Below are positions 42,583-51,491 of a stretch of 64,000 bases of DNA, piece by piece (position 1 is the first letter of the stretch; each line of letters opens with the position of its first letter). A program made the position numbers and the translations under genes. This DNA is from Fibrobacter sp. (GTDB lineage Bacteria > Fibrobacterota > Fibrobacteria > Fibrobacterales > Fibrobacteraceae): assembly GCA_024399065.1 (NCBI GenBank), contig JAKSIB010000008.1:1-64000 (forward strand), given 5' to 3'. Below the pieces are notes generated by a model, which was not told the DNA's origin, searched no databases, and worked only from the letters and a program-made list of their open reading frames with translations.

Positions 42583-42660
42583 GAATGCGCACTCGCGCAT
42601 TCGTGTGTGTGTGTGTTTCGTTGAAGACGCACTTGGCATAGCCTGCTGACAAATCAGCAG
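42583..42660. repeat. Two perfect hairpins between ftsZ and its terminator
   Basis: GAATGCGC-N4-GCGCATTC at 42583-42602 and CTGCTGA-N4-TCAGCAG at 42643-42660, with an alternating GT tract (42602-42616) between them. No T runs. The remainder of 42569-42696 shows no gene. Confidence 0.55.
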
Positions 42661-42696
42661 AGCTTATCTACACCTAATGGCCTTGAAACTGTTTGA

Positions 42697-44340
42697 TTAG
42701 AAATCCCTTCCGGAATTCATACGCATGTATGCGGGCAAGCTGTAGTCAACATCAGCCTGCTTCAGGGAATCTTCTGCTTCCTGACGGCCAGCAGCAACGG
42801 GCTGACGTACAGTAACATTTTCCTTCTGACGCTGCCATGCCGGAACTTCCAAACCTGCAGTACCACCGTTCATGATGTCGTCATCAGCAACAGCGGAGAA
42901 TTCAGAGGTTTCGGAGCTACGGAAGGTAGTTTCTTCTGCGGTAGCGTTAGCATTGAAGCCCGGATCGGCAAACATTGCTGCGCCAACTGCACGCATCACC
43001 TGAGAATCGGTGAGGGACGGAAGTTCCTGAGCAGGAGCCGGTGCCGGAGCAACGGGAGCAGCCTGCTGAGCGGGCATCTGACGGGTAAACATTTCAGGAG
43101 CAGGTGCTGCCGGAGCAACAGCAGGAGCGGCCTGAGTCTGAGCCAGAGCAACAAAGTTCATGGAAGTCGGACGCGGAGTAGCCTGCTGGACACCATGAAC
43201 CGGAGCGGGAGCTGCCGGAGCAACAGGAGCAACATGCTGTGCAGACGGAACAACGGGAGCTGCAAAGCCAGTCTGCATCATGGTCTGCTGCATTGCGTTC
43301 ATGACCGGAGCCTGAACCGGAGCTGCAGAGGTACCACCGCAACCGGTAGCGATGATGGTAATGCAAACCTTGTCGCCCATTTCCGGAATGGTGATGTCGC
43401 CGATGATGATGTTCGGATCGCCTTCTTCGCCGACCTTTTCATAAATGTGTTCCATAGCTTCGCTATGTTCGATCAAAGAGTAGTTTTCACCGTGAGCCAC
43501 GTTGATGAGCACGCCGGATGCACCCTTGACGTCGATATCTTCCAGAAGCGGAGATGCGAGGGCCATGTCTGCAGCCATAATGCCGCGGTTTTCACCCTGA
43601 GCGAAACCGGTACCCATGAGAGCGCTGCCGCCCTTGAGCATGACCTTACGAATATCAGCAAAGTCAACATGGACGAGGCCGTGGTGGAACATAATATTGC
43701 AAATGCTCTGCACTGCGTTGCCGAGGATTTCGTCAGCCATCTTGAAGGCTTCTTCCATGGTAGCCTTCTGGTTGGAAGCCTGGAGGAGGGTCAAGAGCTT
43801 CTTGTTTTCAACAACGATGATGGTGTCCACTGCTGCGCGGAGGTTGGTGATACCCTGCTGAGCAATCTTGGAACGTGCGTTACCTTCAAAGCGGAACGGC
43901 TTGGTCACAACGCCGACAGTGAGGATGCCGAGTTCGCGAGCAACGCTAGCAACGATCGGAGCAGCACCAGTACCGGTACCACCGCCCATACCAGCGGTAA
44001 CGAACACCATGTCAGCACCCTTCATGGCTTCCTTGAGTTCTTCAATGTTTTCTTCAACAGCCTTGCTTGCCTTTTCCGGTTCCATGCCAGCGCCGAGACC
44101 CTTAGTGGTCTTTTCGCCGATGGAGATCTTGTGATCAGCCAAGCTCATGTCCAAAGCCATGATATCGGTATTGACAGCGTAGTATTCAACGCCTTCGATA
44201 TTCATCTGCTTCATGCGGTTAACAGTGTTGCCACCTGCGCCACCGACGCCGAACACCTTAACCTTAGCGTTTCTGAAAGAGTTGTCGTCTCCGACGATGC
44301 GGGACTTTGCCTCGAAATTGATATTGTCGAATTCACTCAT
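42697..44340 (-). CDS. ftsZ: Cell division protein FtsZ
   Basis: 547 residues, longer than the ~380 norm because of a ~170-residue Ala/Pro/Gln/Val-rich linker between the GTPase body and the tail. FtsZ is the tubulin-like GTPase of the Z-ring. Motifs: VFGVGGAGGNTVNRM, the tubulin signature GGGTGTGAAPIVA (~118), KPFRFEGNARS-type T5 region and DFADIRKVM...GSALMGTG. The conserved C-terminal peptide that binds FtsA is DYSLPAYMRMN. Last gene of the dcw operon, 34 bp after ftsA. Confidence 0.98.
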   Translation of the reverse strand: MSEFDNINFEAKSRIVGDDNSFRNAKVKVFGVGGAGGNTVNRMKQMNIEGVEYYAVNTDIMALDMSLADHKISIGEKTTKGLGAGMEPEKASKAVEENIEELKEAMKGADMVFVTAGMGGGTGTGAAPIVASVARELGILTVGVVTKPFRFEGNARSKIAQQGITNLRAAVDTIIVVENKKLLTLLQASNQKATMEEAFKMADEILGNAVQSICNIMFHHGLVHVDFADIRKVMLKGGSALMGTGFAQGENRGIMAADMALASPLLEDIDVKGASGVLINVAHGENYSLIEHSEAMEHIYEKVGEEGDPNIIIGDITIPEMGDKVCITIIATGCGGTSAAPVQAPVMNAMQQTMMQTGFAAPVVPSAQHVAPVAPAAPAPVHGVQQATPRPTSMNFVALAQTQAAPAVAPAAPAPEMFTRQMPAQQAAPVAPAPAPAQELPSLTDSQVMRAVGAAMFADPGFNANATAEETTFRSSETSEFSAVADDDIMNGGTAGLEVPAWQRQKENVTVRQPVAAGRQEAEDSLKQADVDYSLPAYMRMNSGRDF

Positions 44341-44374
44341 GATTTAATCTCCCTGATTTTGAGTGTTGATGTTG

Positions 44375-45616
44375 TTATAGATAAGCTTTGATGATGTCAA
44401 CAAAACGTTGGAATCCTTTCTTGACGGAAACTGCAATCTGGGTGCCAGTTTCGTTTCTCTTCTTTTCGCGATACTGCTTGTTGGCGTAGTAAAGAAGGCC
44501 AATACCTGTTGCATAGGACGGATTCTGGTATGCTTCCTGAATACCGCTCATGCCCTTGGGGCGACCAATACGAACCGGCTTGCCAAATGCCTTGGAAGCC
44601 ACGTTGTCAATACCATCCAAAGAGCAGCAGCCACCAGTCAAGACGATGCCACCGTTGATGATAGAATCCAATTGATGTTTCTTAAGATCCTTTGCCAGCA
44701 ACTGGAAGATTTCGTTAACGCGAGCCGTAATCACCTGTGCCAAAAGCTTGCGGGAGCACGGGACGTCGCCACGGTCACCAACTGCGGGAACCGGGAAAGT
44801 TTCATCTTCAATCAAGTTGCTGATAACGCAAGTACCGTACTTCTTCTTGACTTCTTCAGCCTTGGAGAGTGCGATAGGAACTTGCAAGCACTTGCAAATG
44901 TCACTGGTAATCACGTTACCAGCTAAGTCCAGAGATGCTGTATAGCGAACAGAGTCGTTGACAAAGACGGCAATGTCAGCAGAGCCAGCACCAATATCCA
45001 CCAAGGCAACGCCTAATTCGCGTTCGTCATCGGTGAGAACTGCGCTAGCTGCTGCCAACGGTTCAAGCACGAAGCCAGCCACATTGAGGCCTGCCTTCTG
45101 GATGCACTTTGCCAAATTCTGCATAGCGTTCTGGCGGGAGGTGACCACCTGAACGTTAGCCTTCAAACGACGACCGGAGCGACCCTTCGGATTGCGGATC
45201 GGACCATCGTCATCAATGGTGTATTCACCGGGAAACACATGGATGATTTCACCGGCGGAAGCAGGAAGAGTGCTAGCCTGCTTCTGGACATTTTCAATAT
45301 CTTCTTCGCGAACTTCGCCTGTAGACAAGGTAATGATACCGTCGCAGCAGTAAGACTGGACATGCTTACCGGCAATGCCCACATACACGTCACGGACGTC
45401 CACACCAGCGGAAAGTTCAAGCTGGGATGCAGCTTTCTGCAAGGTTTCGACGATCAAGTCGAATTCCTCGGCATTTGCCAACGGGAAATCACCGCATTCG
45501 ACAACGCGAACGGAACTTCCTTCGGAAATACCAACAAACAGATTCACCTTGGATGCCCCGATATCAAGGCCAAAGATGTAATCTTCCTTCTTTATGGTTT
45601 GCTTGTTATCATCCAT
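44375..45616 (-). CDS. ftsA: Cell division protein FtsA
   Basis: 413 residues from the ATG at 45616 (AGAGGTG upstream); a start six codons earlier is weaker. FtsA is an actin-like ATPase that tethers FtsZ to the membrane. Motifs: YIFGLDIGASKVNLFVG (phosphate 1), SHMS-like IEEM domain 1C region, ALVDIGAGSADIAVF (phosphate 2), GGIVLTGGCCSLDGI (adenosine). The C-terminal amphipathic helix (KGFQRFVDIIKAYL) is the membrane anchor. Overlaps ftsQ by 8 bp. Confidence 0.96.
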   Translation of the reverse strand: MDDNKQTIKKEDYIFGLDIGASKVNLFVGISEGSSVRVVECGDFPLANAEEFDLIVETLQKAASQLELSAGVDVRDVYVGIAGKHVQSYCCDGIITLSTGEVREEDIENVQKQASTLPASAGEIIHVFPGEYTIDDDGPIRNPKGRSGRRLKANVQVVTSRQNAMQNLAKCIQKAGLNVAGFVLEPLAAASAVLTDDERELGVALVDIGAGSADIAVFVNDSVRYTASLDLAGNVITSDICKCLQVPIALSKAEEVKKKYGTCVISNLIEDETFPVPAVGDRGDVPCSRKLLAQVITARVNEIFQLLAKDLKKHQLDSIINGGIVLTGGCCSLDGIDNVASKAFGKPVRIGRPKGMSGIQEAYQNPSYATGIGLLYYANKQYREKKRNETGTQIAVSVKKGFQRFVDIIKAYL

Positions 45617-46451
45617 TGACGCACCTCTTATCAAAATTCCTTACATAGGCAAAGCCATGAAATCTCATGTCCACCTCCCCTGCGCAACGCAGGTCCTTGG
45701 CAAAGCCTTCACCCAAAGATTCATACAGGGCGAAGTCGTCTTTCTGCCAACCCGATGCCGGATAAAGAACACGATATCCAACATCTCTAAAAAACACTTC
45801 TACAGCCTTGTTCTCTTCATCCCAACCCACCTGGGACACATCTTCGTACAAAGCGTTGTTCATCTTCCTCATGGTATTCAGGAAGGTCGCAATGACTTCA
45901 ACCTTATCCAAGGATTCATTGTCCAAAACCGGCAAGCGCATGGCCGTTGCCATGGAAAGCGGCATGGAAATTCCCTTTTCGGAATAAACCTTGGCCTTAC
46001 CCTGATCAAGAACAGAAAGCACCGGAGAAGATTCCTGCAACTTGATAAACAAGGAGGACGGGAATCTCTTTTCCACTTCCACAGAACTGATCAACGGAAT
46101 CAGCATCAAGTTGGAAGCGACGGAGTCTGCATTCAGTTCAGACATGAGCATGCCAGTTTCCACCTGGGCATTCTGCATCACATCTTCCCAAGAAAGCATA
46201 CGGTTGCCTTCAATTTCCACATACTGCAAGTGGCGAAGTTCCAGAGGATTGAAGCGCTGGAGATAGAAACGTTCATGCCACAAGGCCACAGCGATAGCTA
46301 CCACGGCGACGAGCAAAGCCCAGCCACCACGCTTAAACCAGCGAGCCACGCGAGCAGTGCCAGACTTTACTTTCTGGACACGAGCTTCCTTGCGTTTGCG
46401 CTCGTTGTAGCCGATTCTGCGGCCAAGCAATGTAGTATCACGTTGACTCAA
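45609..46451 (-). CDS. ftsQ: Cell division protein FtsQ
   Basis: 280 residues. Basic N-terminus, one membrane helix (~43-58, WALLVAVVAIAVALWH) and a periplasmic POTRA domain (LRHLQYVEIEGNRMLSWEDVMQNAQVETGMLMSELNADSVASNLMLIPLISSVEVEKRFPSSLFIKLQE) followed by the FtsQ beta domain (SVLDQGKAKVYSEKGISMPL). It links FtsB/L to the late divisome. It lies between murC and ftsA, the canonical position. Confidence 0.92.
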   Translation of the reverse strand: MSQRDTTLLGRRIGYNERKRKEARVQKVKSGTARVARWFKRGGWALLVAVVAIAVALWHERFYLQRFNPLELRHLQYVEIEGNRMLSWEDVMQNAQVETGMLMSELNADSVASNLMLIPLISSVEVEKRFPSSLFIKLQESSPVLSVLDQGKAKVYSEKGISMPLSMATAMRLPVLDNESLDKVEVIATFLNTMRKMNNALYEDVSQVGWDEENKAVEVFFRDVGYRVLYPASGWQKDDFALYESLGEGFAKDLRCAGEVDMRFHGFAYVRNFDKRCVNG

Positions 46452-46469
46452 GTTCTTTGTTCCTATGTA

Positions 46470-47852
46470 CTAGACGCATTCCTCGAGAATTATTTCACCA
46501 AGCTTGTAGATGCTACCTGCGCCCATGAGAACAACCACATCACCTTCGCGAAGTTCCTTCTTCAAAATGGGGAGCAAGTTCATCTGGTCGCCAATGAAAC
46601 GGGCATCGCGATGGCCGCGGGCGGTGGCGCTGTCAGCAACCAGGGCTCCGGTAACACCTTCGATGGGCTTTTCACGGGCGGGATAAATATCGGTTGCAAG
46701 CAGAACGTCGCAGTTGGCAAATGCACTACCAAAAGCTTCGTGCTGGTCGCGGGTACGAGTGAAAAGATGAGGCTGGAAAGCAACGATGATTCGCTTGTCC
46801 GGGAATGCATCGCGGAAGCCAAGCAAAGTTGCAGTTGCTTCAGTCGGATGATGAGCATAGTCATCAAAGACCATCACACCATTCTTTTCACCGATAAATT
46901 CAAAGCGGCGCTTCACACCTTCGAAGGCTGCCACTGCCTTGCGGGCAATATCGGCAGAAATACCTTCTTCCACAGCCAAGGCCACAGCAGCTGTTGCATT
47001 CAGCACATTGTGACGGCCAGGAATCTGGAGGCGGAATTCACCGAGGCTAACTCCATCGTTCAAAATTTCAAATACCGGGAAACCCTTTTCGAAACGGAGG
47101 TTGTCCACGCGGTACTTTGCCTGACGGGAGAAACCGTAAGTAATCACAGGCTTCTTCAAACGGGCCAAAATCTGCTGCACATTGGAATCATCCAGGCAGA
47201 GAATAATCTGACCGTAGAACGGAATCTTATTTGCAAACTGTACGAAAGCATCCTTGATGTCTTCGATATTTTCGTAGGTATCCAGATGGTCTGCGTCAAT
47301 GTTGGTAATGATTGCAGAAGACGGCATCATGGAAAGGAAGCTACGGTCAAATTCGTCGGATTCAGCAATGAGGTAATTGCCCTTACCCACCTTGGCGCCA
47401 CTGCCATGACCCTTCACCACACCGCCAACGATAATGGTGGGATCCAAGCCAGCTTCTTCCCAAATCTGGCCAACGATAGAAGTGGTGGTGGTCTTGCCGT
47501 GAGTACCAGCGATAGAGAGCGTATACTTCATACGCATCAATTCACCCAGCATTTCTGCGCGCTTGATGACAGGAATGCGGCGGTTGCGAGCTTCCATCAA
47601 TTCCGGATTATCATGAGGAACTGCAGAAGAGTAAACAACCAGATCAGCATCTTCAACATTCTTTGCATCGTGCTTAGGGTCAACACGAATGCCCAAACCT
47701 CTGAGGTAGTCCACGACAGCGCTTTCGCTCATGTCGGAACCGCTAACAATAAAGCCATTAGCGTGAAGCACTTCAGCGATACCGGACATGCCGGCACCAC
47801 CGATACCTACGAAATGCAGGCGGCGAACACGTTTGCAATCATTAATCTGCAT
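46470..47852 (-). CDS. murC: UDP-N-acetylmuramate-L-alanine ligase
   Basis: 460 residues. MurC adds L-Ala to UDP-MurNAc with ATP. HFVGIGGAGMSGIAEVLHANGF at the N-terminus is the UDP-binding Rossmann loop; AGTHGKTTTTSIVG is the Mur-ligase P-loop; SDEFDRSFL, GRHNVLNATAAVALA and YAHHPTEATATL (ADP/substrate-binding) follow. Starts at the stop of murG (one-base overlap). Confidence 0.97.
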   Translation of the reverse strand: MQINDCKRVRRLHFVGIGGAGMSGIAEVLHANGFIVSGSDMSESAVVDYLRGLGIRVDPKHDAKNVEDADLVVYSSAVPHDNPELMEARNRRIPVIKRAEMLGELMRMKYTLSIAGTHGKTTTTSIVGQIWEEAGLDPTIIVGGVVKGHGSGAKVGKGNYLIAESDEFDRSFLSMMPSSAIITNIDADHLDTYENIEDIKDAFVQFANKIPFYGQIILCLDDSNVQQILARLKKPVITYGFSRQAKYRVDNLRFEKGFPVFEILNDGVSLGEFRLQIPGRHNVLNATAAVALAVEEGISADIARKAVAAFEGVKRRFEFIGEKNGVMVFDDYAHHPTEATATLLGFRDAFPDKRIIVAFQPHLFTRTRDQHEAFGSAFANCDVLLATDIYPAREKPIEGVTGALVADSATARGHRDARFIGDQMNLLPILKKELREGDVVVLMGAGSIYKLGEIILEECV

Positions 47853-48922
47853 TATGCATTCTCCTTATCCAGGATAATTTTTGCAATCTGGTCGGCAGCA
47901 TCAGGCATACCCAAAGTCTTTGCTGCAGTAGCCATGTCGGCCAAACGCTTTTCGTCGGCCAGAAGTGTTTCCACCTTTTCCCACAAATGATTTTCTTCAG
48001 CATCCAGTTCAACGAGAGCTGCACCAGCCTTTTCCACAACACGTGCGTTATGTTCCTGATGGTTTGCAGTTGCATGAGGGAACGGGAGCAAGATAGACGG
48101 CTTACCGAAAGCCAAAATTTCAGCAAGAGCAGATGCACCAGCGCGGCTGATGATCAAGTCTGCATGCTTCATATAAGAGTAGATGCCATCAAGAAAGCCG
48201 CGAACAGCAACATTGGGCATTTCACCGAGGCGAGCGTTGATAGCGTCAACGTTCTTTACACCCACCTGCCAGACCACAGATACGTCTTCACGGGCGGTAA
48301 TAGCCTTGATGCTTTCTTCAATCTTGTTGTTGATGCCTGCAGCACCCTGAGAGCCACCAACGATAAACACAGCCTTCTTGCCTGCGGCAAATTCAGCCGG
48401 ACGAGCCAAGGAGTCTTCGGTCGGCAATTCGCGAACCGGGTTGCCCAGGATGCGAATCTTTTCGATGGGGAAAGACTTGCCTGCTTCTTCAGAAGTCACG
48501 AAGATGGTCTTTGCATAACGGGAGCCGACCTTGTTAGCAATACCTGCAACAGCATTCTGTTCCTGCAGATAAACAGGAATACCCATGGAACCTGCGGCAA
48601 GAACGATCGGCAAAGAAACGTAACCACCGGTAGCTACGACAACATCCGGGCTCACCTTCTTGATAACGCTCTTGGCGCGAACGAGAGACTTGGTCAGTTT
48701 GAAGGGCAAAGCCAAATTCTTAAGGAACGGACCACGGTGAAGCGGTTCGGCAGAGATGTATTCATAGGGCCAGTTCTTTGCAACCAGGCGTTCTTCCATA
48801 GAACCCTTACGGCCAGCAAAAGTAATGTCGGTCACGCCCATCTTCTTCAGGCTATCGGCAATAGCTACTGCCGGGAAAATGTGACCACCGGTACCACCGC
48901 ATACGAAAAGAAACTTCTTCAT
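47852..48922 (-). CDS. murG: Lipid II synthase MurG (GT28)
   Basis: 356 residues. MurG moves GlcNAc from UDP-GlcNAc to lipid I on the inner face of the membrane. Motifs: CGGTGGHIFPAVAIADSLK, ATGGYVSLPIVLAAGSMGIPVYLQEQNAVAG, VFIVGGSQGAAGIN and SRAGASALAEILAFGKPSILLPFPHATANHQEHNA. It starts inside the last four bases of ftsW. Its lipid I substrate needs MraY, not encoded in this cluster. Confidence 0.97.
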   Translation of the reverse strand: MKKFLFVCGGTGGHIFPAVAIADSLKKMGVTDITFAGRKGSMEERLVAKNWPYEYISAEPLHRGPFLKNLALPFKLTKSLVRAKSVIKKVSPDVVVATGGYVSLPIVLAAGSMGIPVYLQEQNAVAGIANKVGSRYAKTIFVTSEEAGKSFPIEKIRILGNPVRELPTEDSLARPAEFAAGKKAVFIVGGSQGAAGINNKIEESIKAITAREDVSVVWQVGVKNVDAINARLGEMPNVAVRGFLDGIYSYMKHADLIISRAGASALAEILAFGKPSILLPFPHATANHQEHNARVVEKAGAALVELDAEENHLWEKVETLLADEKRLADMATAAKTLGMPDAADQIAKIILDKENA

Positions 48923-50094
48923 ACGCCACTCCTTGTAAATTCAAAATTCCTAAGTACGCTGCTTTCAAGTGAAGCTCTGCTGGAGAAAGGTTCCTTAATC
49001 AATCTTCCAGAGTTCGGACGAGAAATGTTCAGCAAGATTCCAATGACGACAGAGGAATAAATCAGGTTTGTTCCTCCAAAGCTCAGGAAGGGCAGAGGCT
49101 GGCCTGTCGTCGGTCCAAGATCGATACAAACGCAAATGTGGATTGCGAAATTCATAAAGATGGAAAGAGTCAAGGCCAAGGCCAAGTATTTTCCAAAGCG
49201 GGTGGAGGAGTTCTGAGCAATCTTGAAACCCTGTGCAAACAGGAGGGTAAACAACACCAGAACAGCCATCGTTCCCACAAATCCAAATTCTTCACCAACC
49301 ACAGCATAAACCACGTCTTTGTGAGCTTCCGGCAGGTAACCAAGTTTCTGAACGCCCTGACCGAAACCAGTGCCAAACCAGCCACCGTTTCCGAGAGCCT
49401 GCAAAGCATGATCCACTTGCCAGTTAGAAGCAGTCATTTCGCCATCACCAGCAAAGAATGCAAGAATTCGTGCACGAGAATGAGTTGAGGACAACAGCTT
49501 AAACAGCAGCACCGGAACCATGGCGGCAAGAGCATAGCCCATATACTTCAAATTCACGCCAGCAGTCAGCATAACGCAACCCACAATGATCAAGATGATG
49601 AGCATCATGGAATAGTTCGGCTGAAGCATCAAAAGCACAACTGTAATACCCACGGGAATTGCCGGCTGGATAACAGAGCACTTCAAGCTCTTGATATTGT
49701 CACCAGCCAAGGAAAGCTTTTCGCACAGCAGCACCAGCATTCCGAGTTTCATAATTTCAGAAGGCTGGATGCCCAAAATCCAACGATTAGCGCCCTTCAC
49801 GCCATGACCGGACACAAGTGCGGCAATTGTCAAGACAACACCAACACCAAATGCAATGCGTCCCAGCCAGCGCCAATGCCTATAATCAACGACGCGACCA
49901 AAGAACAAAATAAGTCCGATACCGACGATAGCTTTCTTAAGGTGAGCCATCATGTAAAATTCTGCAGGACGGCCATTGGCGACAGCAAAGGGAGCGGAGG
50001 CGGTATACACCTCTGCTACACCAAAGCAGATCAGCAACAAGGTCACTACCAGGAGGATCTTGTTCATGCCGTTATTTTGAACAGAATTTTCCAC
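48919..50094 (-). CDS. ftsW: Septal peptidoglycan polymerase FtsW (SEDS family)
   Basis: 391 residues with a GTG start at 50094; an ATG nine codons later (50067) is an alternative. About ten transmembrane helices. SEDS motifs: VKGANRWILGIQPSEIMKLGML, QPNYSMMLIILIIVGCVML, VGEEFGFVGTMAVLVLF and GQPLPFLSFGGTNLI. FtsW polymerises lipid II together with the transpeptidase FtsI. It directly follows murF; mraY and murD, which usually lie between, are missing. Confidence 0.95.
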   Translation of the reverse strand: MENSVQNNGMNKILLVVTLLLICFGVAEVYTASAPFAVANGRPAEFYMMAHLKKAIVGIGLILFFGRVVDYRHWRWLGRIAFGVGVVLTIAALVSGHGVKGANRWILGIQPSEIMKLGMLVLLCEKLSLAGDNIKSLKCSVIQPAIPVGITVVLLMLQPNYSMMLIILIIVGCVMLTAGVNLKYMGYALAAMVPVLLFKLLSSTHSRARILAFFAGDGEMTASNWQVDHALQALGNGGWFGTGFGQGVQKLGYLPEAHKDVVYAVVGEEFGFVGTMAVLVLFTLLFAQGFKIAQNSSTRFGKYLALALTLSIFMNFAIHICVCIDLGPTTGQPLPFLSFGGTNLIYSSVVIGILLNISRPNSGRLIKEPFSSRASLESSVLRNFEFTRSGV

Positions 50095-50108
50095 TAAACT
50101 TTTTTCCC

Positions 50109-51491
50109 TTAAGCCTTTACAGAAGTGAGACGAAGCATTGCATCAACAACCTGCTCCATGTGCATGCCGCGGCTGCCCTTCACCAGGAGGACATCACCTT
50201 CAGCAACAACTTCGGTCAAACTGTCGATAAGTTCTTGTACAGTATTAAAATGGAAAGCCTTCTTCATGCCCTTGGACTTTGCACCCTTCACGTAGAGTTT
50301 CGCCTTTTCGCCAACAGTGAAAAGCATGTCGAAATCCATTTCAGGAACAAGTTCACCCATCTGAACATGGAGTTCATCGGTCAACTTACCCAATTCAAGC
50401 ATATCGCCGAGAATAGCGATACGGCGATTGACCTTCATGTTACCAATGGTCTGCAGAGCCATCTTGGTAGAAGACGGATTTGCATTGTAGCAGTCAGAAA
50501 CAATCTGGAAACCGTTGGCCTTCTTCAATTCCATACGCATATTAGTAGAACGGAAGGTTGCCAAAGCCTTGGCAATTTCGGTCTTGGAGATCTTGAAAGC
50601 TTCGCCCACAGCGATTGCTGCCAAAGCATTGTAGACGTTATGGATACCAGGAACGTTCAGACTGAACTTGGTACGGCCAATGTAGAAGGTAGCGCAGTTG
50701 TCTTCGTTATAGGACAACTTTTCCGGTTTGTAGATACCGCGCTTGATACCGAAAGTCACCACCTTGTAGCTGGAATTGGTGCGGCACTTGCAAAGACGAG
50801 GATCATCAGCATTCACAATGAGAACGCCACCCTTCTTGAGGCCTGCAGTAATGGTCTTCTTTTCAGCAAAAACACCATCCAAGTCGCCAAGGCGTTCCAA
50901 GTGGCTTGCGCCAATGTTGGTAATCACAGCAACATCGGGTTCGGTAGCCAAGGACAGCGGACGAATTTCATCAGGACCGCTGGTACCCATTTCAATAACA
51001 GCAGCTTCGTGAGAATGCTTCAGCTGGAACAAGGTCATGGGAACGCCAATGTGGTTATTGAAGTTACCTGCAGTAGCGTGGGTATTGTACTTGGCAGAAA
51101 GAACAGCCTGGGTCATGCCCTTGGTTGTCGTCTTGCCGTTGGATCCGGTAATGGCAACCTTCTTCACGTTGAACTTACGCTGATAACCCTTAGCGAGTTT
51201 CAACAGAGCCTTGGTAGTATCGTCTACCGGTGCATACATCTTGAAGGTTTCAATGCCTGCGGCATCCTGATTTACAACGCTCATCAGCGCTCCATCCTTT
51301 TCCATCTGAGGTACAAACTGGTGGGCATCAAAACGTGCGCCCTTAATCGGCCAAAAGACTACGCCCTTGGCGGCTTCTCGAGAATCCATGCAAAGATTCA
51401 CCTTGCGGTTCTGGGTACGTCCATTGACGCCCACCGCGGTGGTCTCCAGGATTTCAAGCATTTCCTTAATTGTCAAGTCAAGCTTAAACAT
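50109..51491 (-). CDS. murF: UDP-MurNAc-tripeptide D-Ala-D-Ala ligase
   Basis: 460 residues. MurF adds D-Ala-D-Ala to the UDP-MurNAc tripeptide. VVFWPIKGARFDAHQFV (N-terminal substrate domain), ITGSNGKTTTKGMTQAVL (P-loop), NNHIGVPMTLFQL, IEMGTSGPDEI, IPGIHNVYNALAAIAV-type GIHNVYNALAAIAVG and SDCYNANPSSTKMAL are all present. Overlaps the end of murE by 8 bp. Confidence 0.96.
   Translation of the reverse strand: MFKLDLTIKEMLEILETTAVGVNGRTQNRKVNLCMDSREAAKGVVFWPIKGARFDAHQFVPQMEKDGALMSVVNQDAAGIETFKMYAPVDDTTKALLKLAKGYQRKFNVKKVAITGSNGKTTTKGMTQAVLSAKYNTHATAGNFNNHIGVPMTLFQLKHSHEAAVIEMGTSGPDEIRPLSLATEPDVAVITNIGASHLERLGDLDGVFAEKKTITAGLKKGGVLIVNADDPRLCKCRTNSSYKVVTFGIKRGIYKPEKLSYNEDNCATFYIGRTKFSLNVPGIHNVYNALAAIAVGEAFKISKTEIAKALATFRSTNMRMELKKANGFQIVSDCYNANPSSTKMALQTIGNMKVNRRIAILGDMLELGKLTDELHVQMGELVPEMDFDMLFTVGEKAKLYVKGAKSKGMKKAFHFNTVQELIDSLTEVVAEGDVLLVKGSRGMHMEQVVDAMLRLTSVKA

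Noticed and set aside
42602-42616. Alternating GT tract as a phase-variation repeat
   Set aside because: Only about seven dinucleotides, in an untranslated region between two genes, so no switching of a frame or promoter is visible.
40878-42632. Longer N-terminus for the outer-membrane protein (start at 42632)
   Set aside because: It would translate through the dcw terminator and hairpin, and the signal peptide begins at 42503.
45594-47990. A 798-codon open frame opposite ftsQ and murC
   Set aside because: Both real genes on the other strand have all family motifs; this is an antisense shadow.
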